A stretch of 64,000 nt of DNA. Source: Alentia gelatinosa. Lineage: Eukaryota; Annelida; Polychaeta; Phyllodocida; Polynoidae. Location: the NCBI GenBank assembly GCA_950022655.1, contig OX465581.1, positions 110,033,125-110,097,124 of the forward strand. The letters are read 5' to 3'. The translations under genes were made by a program, and so were the position numbers. Under the pieces are notes generated by a model, which saw only the letters and a program-made list of their open reading frames with translations, did not search any database and had not been told where the DNA came from. Positions 31,497 to 45,173 of the stretch are shown here, one piece after another (the stretch's first letter is position 1; each line of letters begins with the position of its first letter).

Positions 31497-33483
31497 CCCA
31501 TTTAACAGAGTAGGCCCTAATCGATAGATGTAGGACAGCTGGACAAGGGTTAGCCAATGATAAGTAACGTCCCCCTCCCTCCCTCGAGATGTTCTCTGTG
31601 GTCGGTGGTGCCACATTACATGATCTAAGAAGAAAAAAAAGTCGTGGATCATTTCATAAGCTAGGCTGTTTCCATTGACCGATTTTTATCGCAATACATC
31701 AGATTCAAGCTTTCTTTCAGCTCTTAATTAATCTATTGATGTAGCTCTTGCCACCGATATTGTAGTGCTGAATCATATAATTTGGTTCTCCTGTAGTACA
31801 TAACGAGAAACAAGATATGAGTTCGCTACCATATGGCTTTATTACTCCACCTAGGAAGAGCAAATAAATGCCTTGGATATCAATACCTATTAAGTTCTTT
31901 GGCAATTGATAGCAATGTTCCTTGAGCAATTGGATTAATGGCAGAAATCATGTATGAACCAATCAAAGTATCTTGGATATCGCTATAAGAGTATGATATG
32001 CAGTTGAAGAATAAGCCTGCCTAATGAAAATAGCATTTGCAGCTCATGCCAAAGTGGTTCTGCTTGATTTGATTATAAACCGCTTTAAGAACATCTAAAG
32101 GCCGTATTATAGAGAGAGATTCTGTTACGAATGCCAAATCAAATGCCAAGATATAATATAAAGTACGGTTATAGAACAAATTATGTAGATGAATAGACCG
32201 CTATTACGAACAAAACCTTTTGAATACAAATATTAGGGATGTTCTGACAAGTTAATTCTGGAACCGTTAGTCGTCGTAGGGGGATGATAGTACAGGTCTG
32301 TTCTTGGAAGATACTAAATTTTATAGACACGATATCATTCGTTGTAAAACAAACCACTCAGACCTCGAATGAGAGTTCCAATTCCGCTGTGAGAAACACC
32401 CCACCACAACTTGTACATATTTCACACAGGCCCTCATACATGTATACATAATAATATCAATATACACAACAGACAATGTCGCCTGTTTAATAAATCGAAT
32501 TGGTGCGAGTAATATTCACTACAAGTGAGGAGTCTTCGGCGGTATGAAGGAAATGCAGCATATGCTTACGCAGATGTGATAGAGCGGGCGTGCTTTTTAT
32601 TGGTAACGTATTTTCACCGAATCTTAATTTCCTTATATACATTATATACATGTTCTTTGTCCTGCCATTAATCTTTTTTTTAAATGTATCTATTGATATT
32701 TAAATATAATCATTCAAGTGGGAGACAAAAGTACATCGATTGTCATTGTCATGTAAATATACTCGCAGATTGGTATCTAGTTAGTGAATTTATCATTAAC
32801 TTTCCCTGCAGCACCAAGTTCCCCTACTTAGCATTACACGGCAGGCATTGCCTGCATAAACGACGGTGCCACAGCAGGCACCTTTTTGGAAAATAGCAAT
32901 GTCACATGATGTGTCATGTGATTTGAGTAATTTACCTTGGTAGCTGAGGATATTTTGTTATACCAAATCAAAGGTCAATCAAAGGTCAAAGTATCAATGC
33001 TGCCTCTATGATGCCTGGAGGCATCATGCTGCGGTAGCGAGGTGAATGTCTGGAGGCATCATGCTGTAGTTTAAGGGTTAACAAAGGTTTGTTCATTTGC
33101 CTCTGAAGGTAGATAGCAAAGATGGATTGTTATATGCCTATGACGTAACACTCCATCGTTACATACCGCTACCGTACAGTAAATATGTGTTTCGCATAAA
33201 GGTTGGTTGATTTCGTTCGTATGGGTGAACGTTTCATACCGAAGTTCACCACGTGACATGTTCTCAGCCAATCAGAGACCCTGTCATGGCAGTTTACGGT
33301 GTGAAACATGAACAAACTCGTATATTTGGCGTGACAGCGAATTAAATGGTTTTCATATGGTATGGTACTGCTACATGAGCTGGTAAGTGGCAACCACAAA
33401 TAGTTATACCAGCGTAAGGATGTGATATCAGAGCCTGATTTCAGGGTAAGGAGACCGGAGAATTAAAGTATTAAATTATATTT
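31497..33483. other. No feature supported (2 kb)
   Basis: AT-rich. The only local structure is GGAGGCATCATGCTG repeated at about 33,019 and 33,052. No gene recognised. Confidence 0.35.
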
Positions 33484-33927
33484 TTGGCGTGGCTACACAT
33501 ACAGGTCCCACATACATGTGTATATCAAAAGATAAGAAGAACAGCTGAATGTAGAGCTACAAAAGAGAATAGCAGGTTTGAGTTATCACAAAATGAGAAT
33601 CTCACTCTCTTGCACTTCGTCTCCAACCCTAGAGTTGGTTACCTCTATCCCTATGTGCGGGAGAAACTCCAAGCAGATCCAACAAAATCATTCCGTTTCA
33701 TATATGGTAGGTAATGAATAATAGGAAAAGCTATTCTGGGTGAGAGTATACCGGAGTTTATGCCCCGTAACCATCATCCCGAATCCCCAGAATACACTCT
33801 GGGTGCCACGTTTATACAGAGACAAATCGGGGATTTCCTGGCTAAATCGCAAAATATCTCACAACAAATGATTCACTCCTCCATCAGAATTGTCAATAAT
33901 AGATCCCGATTTAAGCCATTCCAGTGA
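33484..33927 (+). pseudogene. Protein-like open region interrupted by two adjacent stops, unidentified
   Basis: Two open stretches in the same frame separated only by TAA TGA at about 33,713-33,718. The first (76 codons) ends with YLYPYVREKLQADPTKSFRF. The second (69 codons) includes ATFIQRQIGDFLAKSQNIS and ends RSRFKPFQ before TGA at 33,925. The amino-acid composition looks like a real protein, with mixed hydrophobic and charged residues and no repeats. Either it is an eroded coding sequence, or the first part is an exon using CATACAG/GTCCC as acceptor and GGTAG/GTAATG as donor. I recognise no domain. Chance cannot be excluded. Confidence 0.25.
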
Positions 33928-36900
33928 CAAAGTATGGCACTCGCTATGATTGATAATGATGTCTAGATTTGAATCGACATTTTGAACTTATTTTCGCTCA
34001 TGTGAGTTGACTCTGATTTTACACCAATATAAATTTTTAATTAATTTCAAATTATGCTATGGCTACAAATTTTTGTTGATACCTATTATATGTTTTTTGC
34101 AGTGTTTAAAGCGACTGTTTGGTTTAAAAAAATATGATTGCACATGTGGGATGTTGAACAGAATTTGGCGAGGATTTTTTAACTGGAAGTAATCATGCCA
34201 TGGGAAGTTGCAAGCAGATAGATCCATCAAAAATCGGATTAAATCGTTAGCCTAGTTTTGCTTGTAGAATAGAGGTTTATGAATTCAGAATCATTCTGAC
34301 ATGGCCAGCTGACTTTTGAGAGCACACACCAAATATCACGCTCTAATTAATCACAATTTCTAGGTGCTCTTCCACCAAAAAAATACGTTTGTCCATCCAA
34401 ATACGATTTTCTCGGATTAAATAGGATCTCGCTTTGAAATAACTATGTCTTTATCGAAAGGCCAATTTAAGCGAGTAGTATTCATGGCAATCATGACAGT
34501 ATCCCGCTATCTTCTATAGATGCATTATCCAGAAAATAGATGTCTAAAACCTAAAACAATAACTACTGCTACCGTTGACACCTTGTATAATCACACTTCC
34601 CTCTCAAGGTTTGACCTTTTGGTGTTTTATTGTTCAAACTAACCGCAATGCTTATTTCTACATCTTCGTCGAAAAGTCGTTGAATCGAGAACTTAAGCAG
34701 TCACCTAGTTAATAGTACGACGATGCCCCCACGTCGTTTATGTGTCGCCCCCGTTCCCTCTGTCTCAGTCGTCTTTCAGTTGCAATTGCCTTGGAGTCAT
34801 TAAAACGTTTAAGCAACTTCCCGTCCTCTTGATGACGACCGTACATTCATGATGTCTGTCAGACAACCAGAAGCCAGGTTTTTATTAAGGCAGTATCTAG
34901 AACCCCGTAGCAATGAATTGGCGGCAGTCAAGACATTGTCCGGACTCTATGTTCTAAGTAGTTGATGGGTAAGAAAGCGTATACATGCTGACAGAGGTTT
35001 TATTAATGTATTAGCAATTTAGTCTACAGTTTGAGAGCCCATGATGAATGAGACGTGCGTATATAAATAGATCAGAATTGGTGAGTTTGGGTAAAATATA
35101 CATGTAGGTCACTGGAATCACCTTACAATAGTATGACGAAACTGTATTCTTGTGAAGTAAATGTTCCTTAACCGAACTCTTGTTCGCCGGTTGTTTAAAA
35201 CGAGGTTTTACACCGAGATTTAAATGTCCGGGGACAAGGGTGCGGTCGCGGAATATACTGTTTACATGTATACCGTTTATTATTATCATTATGAACATTA
35301 TCATTATCATCATCATTATTGTTGTTACTGTATGCCTCGAAATCATCACAATGTTTACAAATGTAATCCGTAAGAGCTACCGCTTATCTAAAACGCAGTA
35401 TGGCATACGATACCCAAAAGCTGAACGTCTCTCTGTTTGCTGGGACGTTCTTCTCTTTTCGACACGGTCACGTATAAACAGGCTACATTCTGTAGCTTTT
35501 ATGGATCTATTGTCCTCGTGACAACATAGGCCTCTAACCAACCCGGCTCATATAAAGCCGCATCAATTATCTGAAGAACTCGGTCGGTGCCGTCGTTTGC
35601 CTGTCATTCTCCGTCCATTTCCCGACTTATTACTGGAGAACCCTCCCTGAGCCAAACACCACTTTCCCTGCACGACTCGTTATTTGTACTAATAACTGTA
35701 CAAACAGCAGCGTGGATGGATCTTCATATGGCCAATACTGCTTAGTTATAAGCCCAGAATGTAATTTCAAAGAGGATCCATATCATAGCTGTTTCTCTAT
35801 TAATTGTGACTTGGAGGTAATGCAGATTATACAGTGCACTAATCAGACAAGAGTGATTGTAAATTTAGAAAAATATACGGAAATCCATATATTTCGAAAA
35901 GTAGAAGACATTATTTGTACAACTATATTGTAATTTACTTGGTTTTTTTTTAATATAGATTAAATGCCGAATATCATATAATCACCGAACCAACACTGAA
36001 GCCTTGTCCTTAGCTTTACCATGCATTCCAGGAACAAATACACCAGAAATTGAGGAATAATAGCGTGAACGTTAATTAATGAATAGAACACATATTGTTT
36101 GCAAGTAAAAGAAATCTTTATTACATTATCATAGTTTCTTTATAACATACTGCTTATAAGGGTGTATAAAACTTGTACATTATAAATGATTCTTAATACT
36201 AACATACATCAAGTCTTTGTGATGGTGGGTGGGGAACCTTTGTAGCTCGTAGTGCGTTTCTGAGGGAATGCTTGACCAGCGTGGGCCGGTCGAGTTATTT
36301 ATAGGACAGGGATGGTTGCCTCATGTGAACAGATGCAAGAAAGCCTCGCATACCACCTAATTAATTATTCATTATAATTACTTCGCGGAATATATAAGGT
36401 GTTGCCTCTCTACATATTAACAAATAATTTACAATTATTCCACAATTAAAAACTACAGTTTGAATGTCAAGTCGTATACAGCAACAGAGGACGGTGGCTG
36501 TCTGAACAGATAATGATGTAATATAAGCAATGCCTGTGAAAAAAACACAGCAGCATTTTGTGAATCTGACCAGAGGAAGAAGATCACTTGAGACAAGGCG
36601 GCCGCTCACCGCTATGAAATCTCCCATCATCATAAAAGAAAAAGGCCCAGACGCCACAAATCTCCATTACTATTCACCTAAAATCGAATCCTACGCCCAA
36701 GAGCTTGTGGGAATCTAATCATGTTATCAGAGAAGTCATGGAACTGCTAAGGCTCTACATCTTTACGGTGCGACTCTATGCTGAGCCACTTCAAATAGGA
36801 CTCTGGAGAGGGTTCTTTAAGGAGGCAGTAATCAAGGTGGATACTTTGTGGGGCCGTATTAATGAGAGTTTGGTGGAGCAGCATGTGGGAAGTGGCAAAC

Positions 36901-37922
36901 TTCCAATTAGTTTAATACGTGGTACTTTTATCACATTAATTTTTATAACGTGCTGACTATAAATGCACGTATAATGATGCATTTTTTTCTAAGGTTATAT
37001 TTTATCGGCCATCGCTAAGCGTATCGATGTTAGAATTACATTTTTTTTTCAAAATATAACGTGCACTACGATTAATTATTGTGTTTTGACGGCCTTAATA
37101 TACGAGGCGCTAACGAGGAGTAATATTGCATCGTCCAACCTCATCATACACTAGGACCTAGAAGGAATTGCCATTTACTACCCTCTATAAACTGTTGGAA
37201 TGGAAATCCAGACAATATCTATTAAATGAACATAAAAAAAACACGCGAAGTAATGAAAAAGAAAACTACAATCACATCTAAACGACCAAACACCAAGAAA
37301 TCTTGGGTCTAACTTATGGAACAGCTTACAGATAGAGGCGCAAACTGTGAGGCAGGATATTTGTTCAAACTATTAGTTCAGGAAATCTAAGGTATATCCT
37401 CAAAAAACTGCAATGTAAGGTTTTTCTGTGGATTTGTAGGCCCATACCTTGCTTGAACAACATATAAAGTGAAATATAATTCATCAGACATCCTCTCAGA
37501 TCATGAGATCCTAATTGGAATGTGAGAACATCATATTGGTTTGACACCGTACGTCAATCAATGGTAAATTACAGGAATCAAGTCATCATCTTGCAGTGTT
37601 TTTCAATGTTTCGGTTAGAATTCATGTGTAATGTTAGTATTGAGGATCAATTACTTGTCATCGTTAGTAGCAAATCGAGGAACCCCAGACCTTCAGTTAA
37701 TATAATTATAATGTATGCTCAATGTGATTGGGCCCTGCATTTGGACTTCATCCACCATCTATATTATTCCACCAGAAATGCAATCAGAAGATGCTGTCCT
37801 TTATGTTCAATCCTGTCCTGAAAAAACTAGCAGAAAACTGAGGGCAAATGGTGGATCCCATCCCCTAGTACAAAGCATGTGAAGGTGAGACGACACAGGT
37901 GGAAACTAGTTGCGTTTGAGTT
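33928..37922. other. No feature supported (4 kb)
   Basis: AT-rich. It contains a short ATT/ATC-rich run near 35,280-35,325 and several poly-T runs. Frames of up to ~110 codons around 35,011-35,521 overlap on both strands and are dominated by the ATT-rich run. No gene, RNA or element ends were recognised. Confidence 0.35.
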
Positions 37923-38369
37923 AAGGGTGGCGTCCACCAACCACGACAAGGCTACGACAATGGCTTGCCGACAAGGTCCACGACAGGCCTACGATTGGAA
38001 GGCTTGTCATAGCCTTGTTGTGGTTGGTGGACCCTTGTTCCCGACAAGAGTCTACAACAATGCTATGACAGGCTGCGACAGGAAGCTTGTCGGGGGCCTG
38101 TTGGGGGCCTTCCGACAAGGTTACAACAAAATCGAACATGTTCGATTTTTGACACGACTGGACCCTTGTCGTGGAGTGTTGTGGTTTCCTCGATATCACT
38201 GTCGTAGTGTGTCGGTACCATGGACGCCTTTTTTACGGCAACCAACGAAGTTTACGACACGCCCAAACAACGCTGTCGCAGACACCCCCTTCTTACGACA
38301 AGGTGCCGATTGGAACTTTCTTGTCGGCACTTGTTGTAGCCTTGTCGTGGTTGGTGGACGCCCACCTTT
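37923..38369. mobile_element. MITE-like TIR element with CGACAAGG words (447 bp)
   Basis: Left end GGTGGCGTCCACCAACCACG then ACAAGGCTAC; right end GTAGCCTTGTCGTGGTTGGT then GGACGCCCACC. The terminus shares GGCGTCCACC with the Harbinger-like MITEs at 3,187 and 48,347. The interior is packed with CGACAAGG/CCTTGTCG words in both orientations. Flanks are TTAA and TTTATAA and no exact duplication was resolved. The 164-residue frame through it is an artefact of the repeat. Confidence 0.8.
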
Positions 38370-40470
38370 ATAATGGAGACGCAGGTGGCGGCCAATCTAA
38401 AAGATTCCACGAGCGAGAATGACCAGCCAACATAGTAGAATTAACACACACTTGATAAGATTATCGAGCTGTGTCAGGCGAGATAGTATCACGACCGGTT
38501 CAGCTGAATTACCTCCTCCATCCACCCGCACCCACAACTATACTAACACCCTCCGACCAAACTCCATATACGTAAAGGGCAACACTCGGAATTGAGGACA
38601 ACTTAAAGTATAGTCGGCGAATTCATCACTTCAAGCGTAGTCTTTCATCACAGTATGTTTATTATAACATTTCCCTTTGTATTTCTTTTGGTTTAAAGTT
38701 TTTTATTTCACTTCTGTTTAGACAAACAGTTCTTCCAGTGAGACAGTTACATAACTCAATCATACATGTATCAGTGAAAATTGTTGAAAAAATAATGAAA
38801 ATGAATGTGTTAATTATCGTTCCATATTATACTCTGCATTTGGATGTAGTATGTTGCTGGTGAAGGGTGTATCTATAAAACCAACTAGAAAATGCCTGCA
38901 AGCAAACAGCTACCAGCTAGCACAGGCCTCATGTTTGGTTATTGACAATGTTTTCATAAAAGGTTCGGTCTTTCATCAATTAATTATGACCTTTTTTTTT
39001 TATCTAATCTCAATACAAATGGGCGTGATGCTATCTTGATATTATGTTAACATGGTCTCTGGATTGCCTACCTGTTGGGATATGATTATGTCGCGTTTCC
39101 AGGGAACATATCACATGGGGCTTGTTCAGCTCACAACAACAGAGCTGCATCTATGTATATTTAATAAGCTGAAGGTCTAATCTATCTCCTAGGGGAGGCT
39201 GACAGACTACAAGGTGGAAACCCGCTGGTTCCACCGTTATTACGACAAGGTGAATTACTCAGTTTGGCTGTATCCACAGAGCGATGTCGATTTATGCACT
39301 TCCCGCTAAGTCATCTTCACTAATTTCTCTTCCTCTTAGGCCCTACCTGAACGAAACCATGTGCTCTACCAGAAAAAGAAGAATTAATTCTCGTCCACAA
39401 ATTTGGACCAACATCGTCTCTAGGTCTAGTTGGCGTACAGAAAAGGGTCTGAATGGACGACACCCCCTGGGGCATCGTAGATGAATCAAATTAACAAGAA
39501 CACTCATTTTTATCAATTAAACTAAAAGAAACATTTTTATCATAGACTTGGTATAGAAAATGGTAGTATTAGAGCGAGAGTATATAAAATATATAGATAG
39601 ATTATTCTATAACTATAAATGGTGAAATCAATTACTAAAACCACGACTCTATGTCACCACCTGCAGTGAATAGGAACCCTCGTACGCACTGTTCCCCAAC
39701 CCTTCTTACAGCTTGTTTTGTCCTCATCAACGGTTATTGGGACTTGCACTAGACTATGGACGAGGATTTCTCTACCTAACGAATGACACCAGAGAGACGT
39801 TTTTAAACCTAGGAACGATAAATGAATTCATCGTATCGTGGTATTTGATGCATTCTCTTTACCTAAGGTGATTTGGTTTTATGGAGGTCGGTCTTACAAA
39901 ACAATCAGGAAAATATATCTACACATGTATATCGAGTTTTTTTAAAAGGCCACAAATGTTACCCTTTTAAGGCCCGTTGCTAGGTGGGTTAGATCCGTCA
40001 AAGCAAAACGTCTTTTATTACGATGGGAAAGAGTAAATGATAAAAACTACAAAAAATTTCATGAAATTCTGAGGACCATATTGAAAAAACGGACTGGCAC
40101 TCTGACCGTGGTCACTATCGCCCGAGGTTAGTCAAAATAAAAATCGTTCAGCCATTATCGTTCTTAGTTTTGAAAACATCTCCCTGTTATACAACGAGAC
40201 TAGCCTTTCGTCTTCCTTTCACTATATCGTTTCAGTTCTCGTCGTGAACGACAATAAATTATTCAATAGACCCCTGGTTCGATGGCATCTTTAAGTATGA
40301 AGTGGGAGGTCAAGGGTTAAAAGATTTTGAAAATGTTGTGCATATTATTATTTTAATGTATCACATACAAGAGGGAGGGATATAATAGGGATGGGTCAAA
40401 ATTTTCAGAAACTTTACGTACATTCTTCATGTACGGCCCCTCCCTTCTTGGATAGTCCAGTCCATATGTA
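38370..40470. other. No feature supported (2.1 kb)
   Basis: AT-rich. Short frames only, none recognisable. No inverted-repeat ends found. Confidence 0.35.
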
Positions 40471-40816
40471 GGATACAGACACAATATTGACTGGTTTCAG
40501 AAACAAGCGGGCCGTATGCTCCGAGGGGTTGACGTGTAGTAATATCCGAGCGCATGCGAGGATATTGCGTAGAGTCCAAGGAGCATACGACTGTTTTTAT
40601 ATGAAACCAGTCTATATTGTATTTATTATCCATTATCATTATTTTCTGGACAAGAAGCATGTCAATATCAGTTCCTTTTAGCTATGTTCTATTTTTCAAT
40701 AAGCACTATCTTTCCGTATGCCCCACCCGTAGAATACAACACATCCGTATGCGCCGGGTATGTCCAAACACACTCCCTATTTGTTTTCTATGGACACTTT
40801 ATACTAGGTAGATAAC
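40471..40816 (-). mobile_element. Hairpin-superfamily element, GTATGCTCC subfamily, copy 4, reversed
   Basis: The reverse complement of the 8,265 element. The hairpin comes first (GACTGGTTTCAG arms, GTATGCTCCGAGGGGTTGAC, GTGTAGTAATATCCGAGC, tip CGAGCGCATGCGAG at 40546-40559). Then TGTATTTATTATCC, a module with CCGTATGCCCCACCC and ACATCCGTATGCGCC, CTATGGACACTTTATAC, and the closing GGTAGATAA. Its opposite orientation and unrelated flanks support true dispersal. Confidence 0.85.
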
Positions 40817-42462
40817 GAAGGGTATTATCCTAACCCTAATATATAACCCCATAGCCACTAGCTTATTTTTAACCCGCGTAAGCGGGCACCCCGCATAAGT
40901 GGACACTTTGGCCTGGAACGGAGGGTGTCCACGGGGTTTTACTGTATTGGTGATATTGTACAGTAGACTGCTTTTAGCGTGTTTGCTAAAAACAAATGAT
41001 GACTGAATATCAATATAATCTGGTCATCTGATTTGATTCTTTCTCTAATTTACCTCAAAGGGAAACTCGGATCCCCCACCTGCCCGCACTGTTCAATAGA
41101 TGGATTTAGTAGAATATCATTCACTAAAATACAAACAAAACAAAAAAACTCGAGCGCGAAACAATCGATTTGCCAATAACCATATAAACCACAAATCTTT
41201 ACAAAGCAGCGGACCCTCATCACAAGCCAGAAAGCCAAAGGATGAATCCAGAAAATGAGTCACTATGGCGCTATCAATAATGTACCATCAGCAATAGAAT
41301 AGAGAATGGGGGAAGTTTCTGTCTGTGACTCGTTGTTGCTAATTTGATCGATACCATACAGAAGAAAGTACCTAAATGAACTGGCTTTTTCCCGTCGTTC
41401 TTAGCGTATGTTAATGATATATTACAAAGTTCACCACGTTGTACATCATTTATATGTTATATATTTGTTGTGTATAATATGATATATTACAAAGGGAAAA
41501 CACAGAACTATTTCTCATTGACTCTTACTTCTGGTTGGCACATAGAGTTGTGTGTATCTCAGTGACGGGAATGTATATCAATCTAGAATGAAGCCACCTT
41601 TTGAAAAAATACTATAGACATCATCTTCTTATGAAACCTTTGTAATCAATATCCATAAGGTCAGTCGCAAGAGTGATTATGGACAAGTGACATTTACAAC
41701 GTCTTTTTTGGCAACTCCGACCGCTTGTATGTAAAATTATCAATTTATGATGACAATGCTTAATTTTGAAAGTGTTCTTACTCTATCAAGTTAAGTTTAA
41801 ATAAAGCTATGTTGGAATCAATACAAGACCGAAGTGATAACAAAGCTAGACAAGGCGTTGGTAGCATAGTGTCTGTAGTACCGATTTCTTACTCATCTCA
41901 TTATACCTCCCCCTCCCTCCACACCCCTTCCTCCTTCCCCTAACTGCTCTTATAGCTTAGTTTAAGTAGCATAGCAAAAATGGCAGCAAGGTTGTTCACA
42001 AGCTCAGAACTTCTGTATAGGAGTGAGAGCCGAATACACCAAATAAAAAAAATAGGATAACTCATGATATTAGTATTTACCCCTCCTTGTTTTCCCTGTC
42101 TTGCATTATAAGCGCAGCAATTCTGGAACCAGTCCTTTTCAAGATAAAAGGAATGTATATGGCATCTGTGATATCTATATCCACGTCTCTTGCTGAGTGC
42201 AAATCGATATCGCTATCTTTAGTACAACCACTCACTCATCTCCAACCAGTTTCTAAGTCAATCTCGAGATTTATTCTGGTCTGATTCGGGCGGATCTTTC
42301 ATCAGATGGAAATCTGTCTGAGCATTATCATATGTACAGACAGAGCTCGAATATGATAAGTTGAAAAAATGAACAATATGATTGGATGCTATTAAATCAG
42401 ACTATGAGCAGTGAATGTATAGTCTCCTGTGTCTCCCACTACTAATAAACATATATTTCTGG
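40817..42462. other. No gene; orphan opening box at 40,824
   Basis: TTATCCTAACCCTAATATAT then CCCCATAGCC at about 40,824-40,856 repeats the opening of a hairpin-element left module immediately after the previous element, the same chaining seen at 8,604. No hairpin follows. The rest is AT-rich with no recognisable feature. Confidence 0.35.
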
Positions 42463-42624
42463 AAGGTTTGCGGTGCCCTCAGTCCCACCCTATTCTTTTT
42501 GCACATAAGCAATGTGATTGTATGTATTAAGAACACAGGCATGTAACTGTATGCCGACGACACGATTCTTCATGTGCATGGCGTATCCAAAGATGAAATT
42601 GAAGTACGGACGTTGGCGTTTTAG
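42463..42624 (+). pseudogene. Non-LTR (LINE) reverse transcriptase fragment
   Basis: A 54-codon reading contains GALSPTLFFLHISNV, matching the region after the PQG turn of LINE reverse transcriptases, followed 14 codons later by LYADDTILHVHG, which carries the catalytic YADD motif (42,550-42,561). A stop lies just before it (TAA at 42544-42546) and the frame ends at TAG 42622. Upstream and downstream RT parts are missing, so this is a dead 5'-truncated or internally eroded fragment. The clade cannot be fixed from so short a piece. Confidence 0.7.
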
Positions 42625-42998
42625 GTCTTACCCCGATCCCCTTCATGACCACAGGGTCAAGAGAGTTGGTGGGTCTGGCGAGTTCGATTCACGCGTTTTT
42701 CTGATCGACCCTGTTTTGTCGTTTCCCATTGGTTGGCGTGCATGGCCTGACTGTAAGCCTGTTGCCTATTGGTTTTCAACCCCACTGCCTGTGAGTGACG
42801 TGTGAAGCTAATATGTAGCTCCAAGTATGTTGTTCCTGTTTTTGGGGTGCTGTTTGTGTTGGTCATCTGGCATTTTTGTATATCTTATTTCCAACTATCA
42901 TCTTGGTCCTTGTGCCTATATATATATTACTATATAACCATGCTTATATAAATATAAATTATCAACCAATATAACTCCCGCAAATATTCACTGCGGTC
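42625..42998. other. No gene; AT-rich flank of LINE fragment
   Basis: Contains GAGTTCGATTCACGC near 42,678, which resembles a tRNA/SINE B box. I found no matching A box or cloverleaf, so no RNA gene is called. It may be the 3' part of the dead LINE. Confidence 0.3.

Positions 42999-43040
<42 letters not shown>
42999..43040 (+). repeat. (GTT)n microsatellite
   Basis: About 14 uninterrupted GTT units. It could be the 3' tail of the LINE-derived remnant upstream, since some non-LTR elements end in short tandem repeats. That link is inference. Confidence 0.95.
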
Positions 43041-43184
43041 GGGCGTCACACCCACTCTTCTAGATATCCCGGTTACTGATGCGGAGGTTACTTGGTGACG
43101 CCCGTGGTTTTAAATACTCATTCCGCTGTGATTTGCTCAACCGAGCAGTTCATTTTTAATCTTACTTTTCAGGTTACAAGGTTA

Positions 43185-43350
<166 letters not shown>

Positions 43351-44992
43351 GGAGAAGACATGTACGTGATGAAGACTATGTCTTTTGATTCAGCGTACAA
43401 GTGCAAATTGGTAATGTAAGACTAAACCTAGGTAGGAGCTGTCTGCAAAACGTTGTGTATCTACAAGCATCCTTGCGTTTCTCTGGCTACAGGATTAATA
43501 TATACCACATCCATTGAGGCACAGTAATTCTGCATCTAGCGATGCGGGCGCCACCTACTAGGCTCATCAGCCATCCCGGAGACGCCTGACAAAAATACAT
43601 TTAAAATAATAAATAACAAGATGCATAAAGTATCAAAGATGCGAGATTCTATTGACCAGAATACGGTCATCCTAGAATATAACACATGCGTGCTACGCTA
43701 TTTTGATTACGGGGACATTTTTCGACAAAAAGGGAACACATTTTTAACTGATAAACTGGAAAAAAAACACCACAAAATCAAGGACTGATAATTAGTCTTT
43801 CCTCGGATAAGTATTGAACGCTTCACAGGAAAGCATAGCTACCCTATTCAAAAGATCAGTGGTAGACACCCTAGTGAATTTTATGTTTCGTAGGGCAACA
43901 CTACCAAGATACCAAGATGAAAAAGATCGAGGAACAAGACGATTTGCAGCTTTCACACTGTACATGTACACTGTACACAGTACTTCGCCAGTGCCTTTTG
44001 ACATAACATCTCGAATTATGCAAGGGACACCCTCACTATAGTCTAGTCTGGTCTCCATTATTTGTCTTCAAATTGGCCATCCGGTATGAATCATGGCATT
44101 TGGACTAGGAATTATGTCAACTGATTGTTATTAGGCACCTGCTGAAATCAGCAACAGCTAAAATCAAAGCTGACATGCTGCCGTCTTTATGACACCATGT
44201 AAACTTGAGTAAAAAGGATTACCAGGGTATTGATGAATGATAAGCAGCCAATAAAGAAACTGTACCCCCATAAAAGGGGAAAAAAGGGCTTAAAGTTGCC
44301 GGAACCGTAGGTCTGTTGAAACCGGTGGTTTATGGATAGTTTTCTCCCTTGTCGCGGATGCGCCAGTCTTGTCTTTGACCTTGACTCTATATAAAAGGTC
44401 GATTGTCACCTACAGGAGATGTGAAGCAATGGAAAATGGCCATTCCCCAAAAAATCCCTTCGCAATAGTTTGCTTGAAAAGGACCCTGTAACAGTTTCTC
44501 TCGTTACACGGCGCGAGGGTCATTTAGAGAATCTACTCGGGGGGGAGGGGGTGGTAGGGTTGTTGCATAAGTCCAAATGTACTATTAGCCTCAATTTCTC
44601 GTTATACTTTTCTTGAACATGGTGATATGTTAAGCTGGATGAAGCTGAAAATAATTACTCTCAAAATGTGACATAGGAAAGACGGTGTTTGTATAAAACC
44701 CAAGACACGCGGCGGAGAGAACCAACACCTGTCCTCTATAGGTGTATACCTTTTTTTTACATGAGGCATTAGCAATACGGACATCTGCACAGACACCTGA
44801 AAGCAATCCGCTGCTATTTGAGTGGCTTCTGCAGAAATAGGAGCCATAGATGGCCAACAGTAGGCCTAGCCACTGCTTGGAGAGGTATATATGTGGCCGG
44901 CGGCTATGTAGAAAAAGTGCAGGAGAACAAAAACCCAGACTAGACCTGTCTAACCCCATTAGCCTTATTACGGAAGTGCGTAGTTGGGCGAG
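43351..44992. other. No feature supported (1.6 kb)
   Basis: Intergenic. Overlapping short frames near 43,792-44,058 on both strands are not recognisable as proteins. A C-rich GGGGGGGAGGGGGTGG tract lies near 44,540. Confidence 0.35.
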
Positions 44993-45027
44993 ATGTGTGT
45001 GTGTGTATGTGTGTGTATATATGTGTG

Positions 45028-45060
<33 letters not shown>

Positions 45061-45083
45061 AGGTGTAGGTGTAGGTGTAGGTG

Positions 45084-45170
<87 letters not shown>
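44993..45170. repeat. (GT)n microsatellite with GTAGGT block
   Basis: Long GT runs interrupted by GTAGGT hexamers (about 45,059-45,090). The ~250-residue Thr/His-rich minus-strand frame across it is an artefact. Confidence 0.95.

Positions 45171-45173
<3 letters not shown>

Noticed and set aside
35011..35521. Overlapping ~110-residue frames on both strands
   Set aside because: Dominated by an ATT/ATC-rich run giving poly-Ile or Met-rich translation, with no protein features.
37879..38373. 164-residue plus-strand frame
   Set aside because: It is created by repeated CGACAAGG words inside a TIR element, and frames occur on both strands.
42678..42692. tRNA or SINE promoter B box (GAGTTCGATTCACGC)
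   Set aside because: No A box at the right distance and no cloverleaf can be drawn. It is a single short match only.
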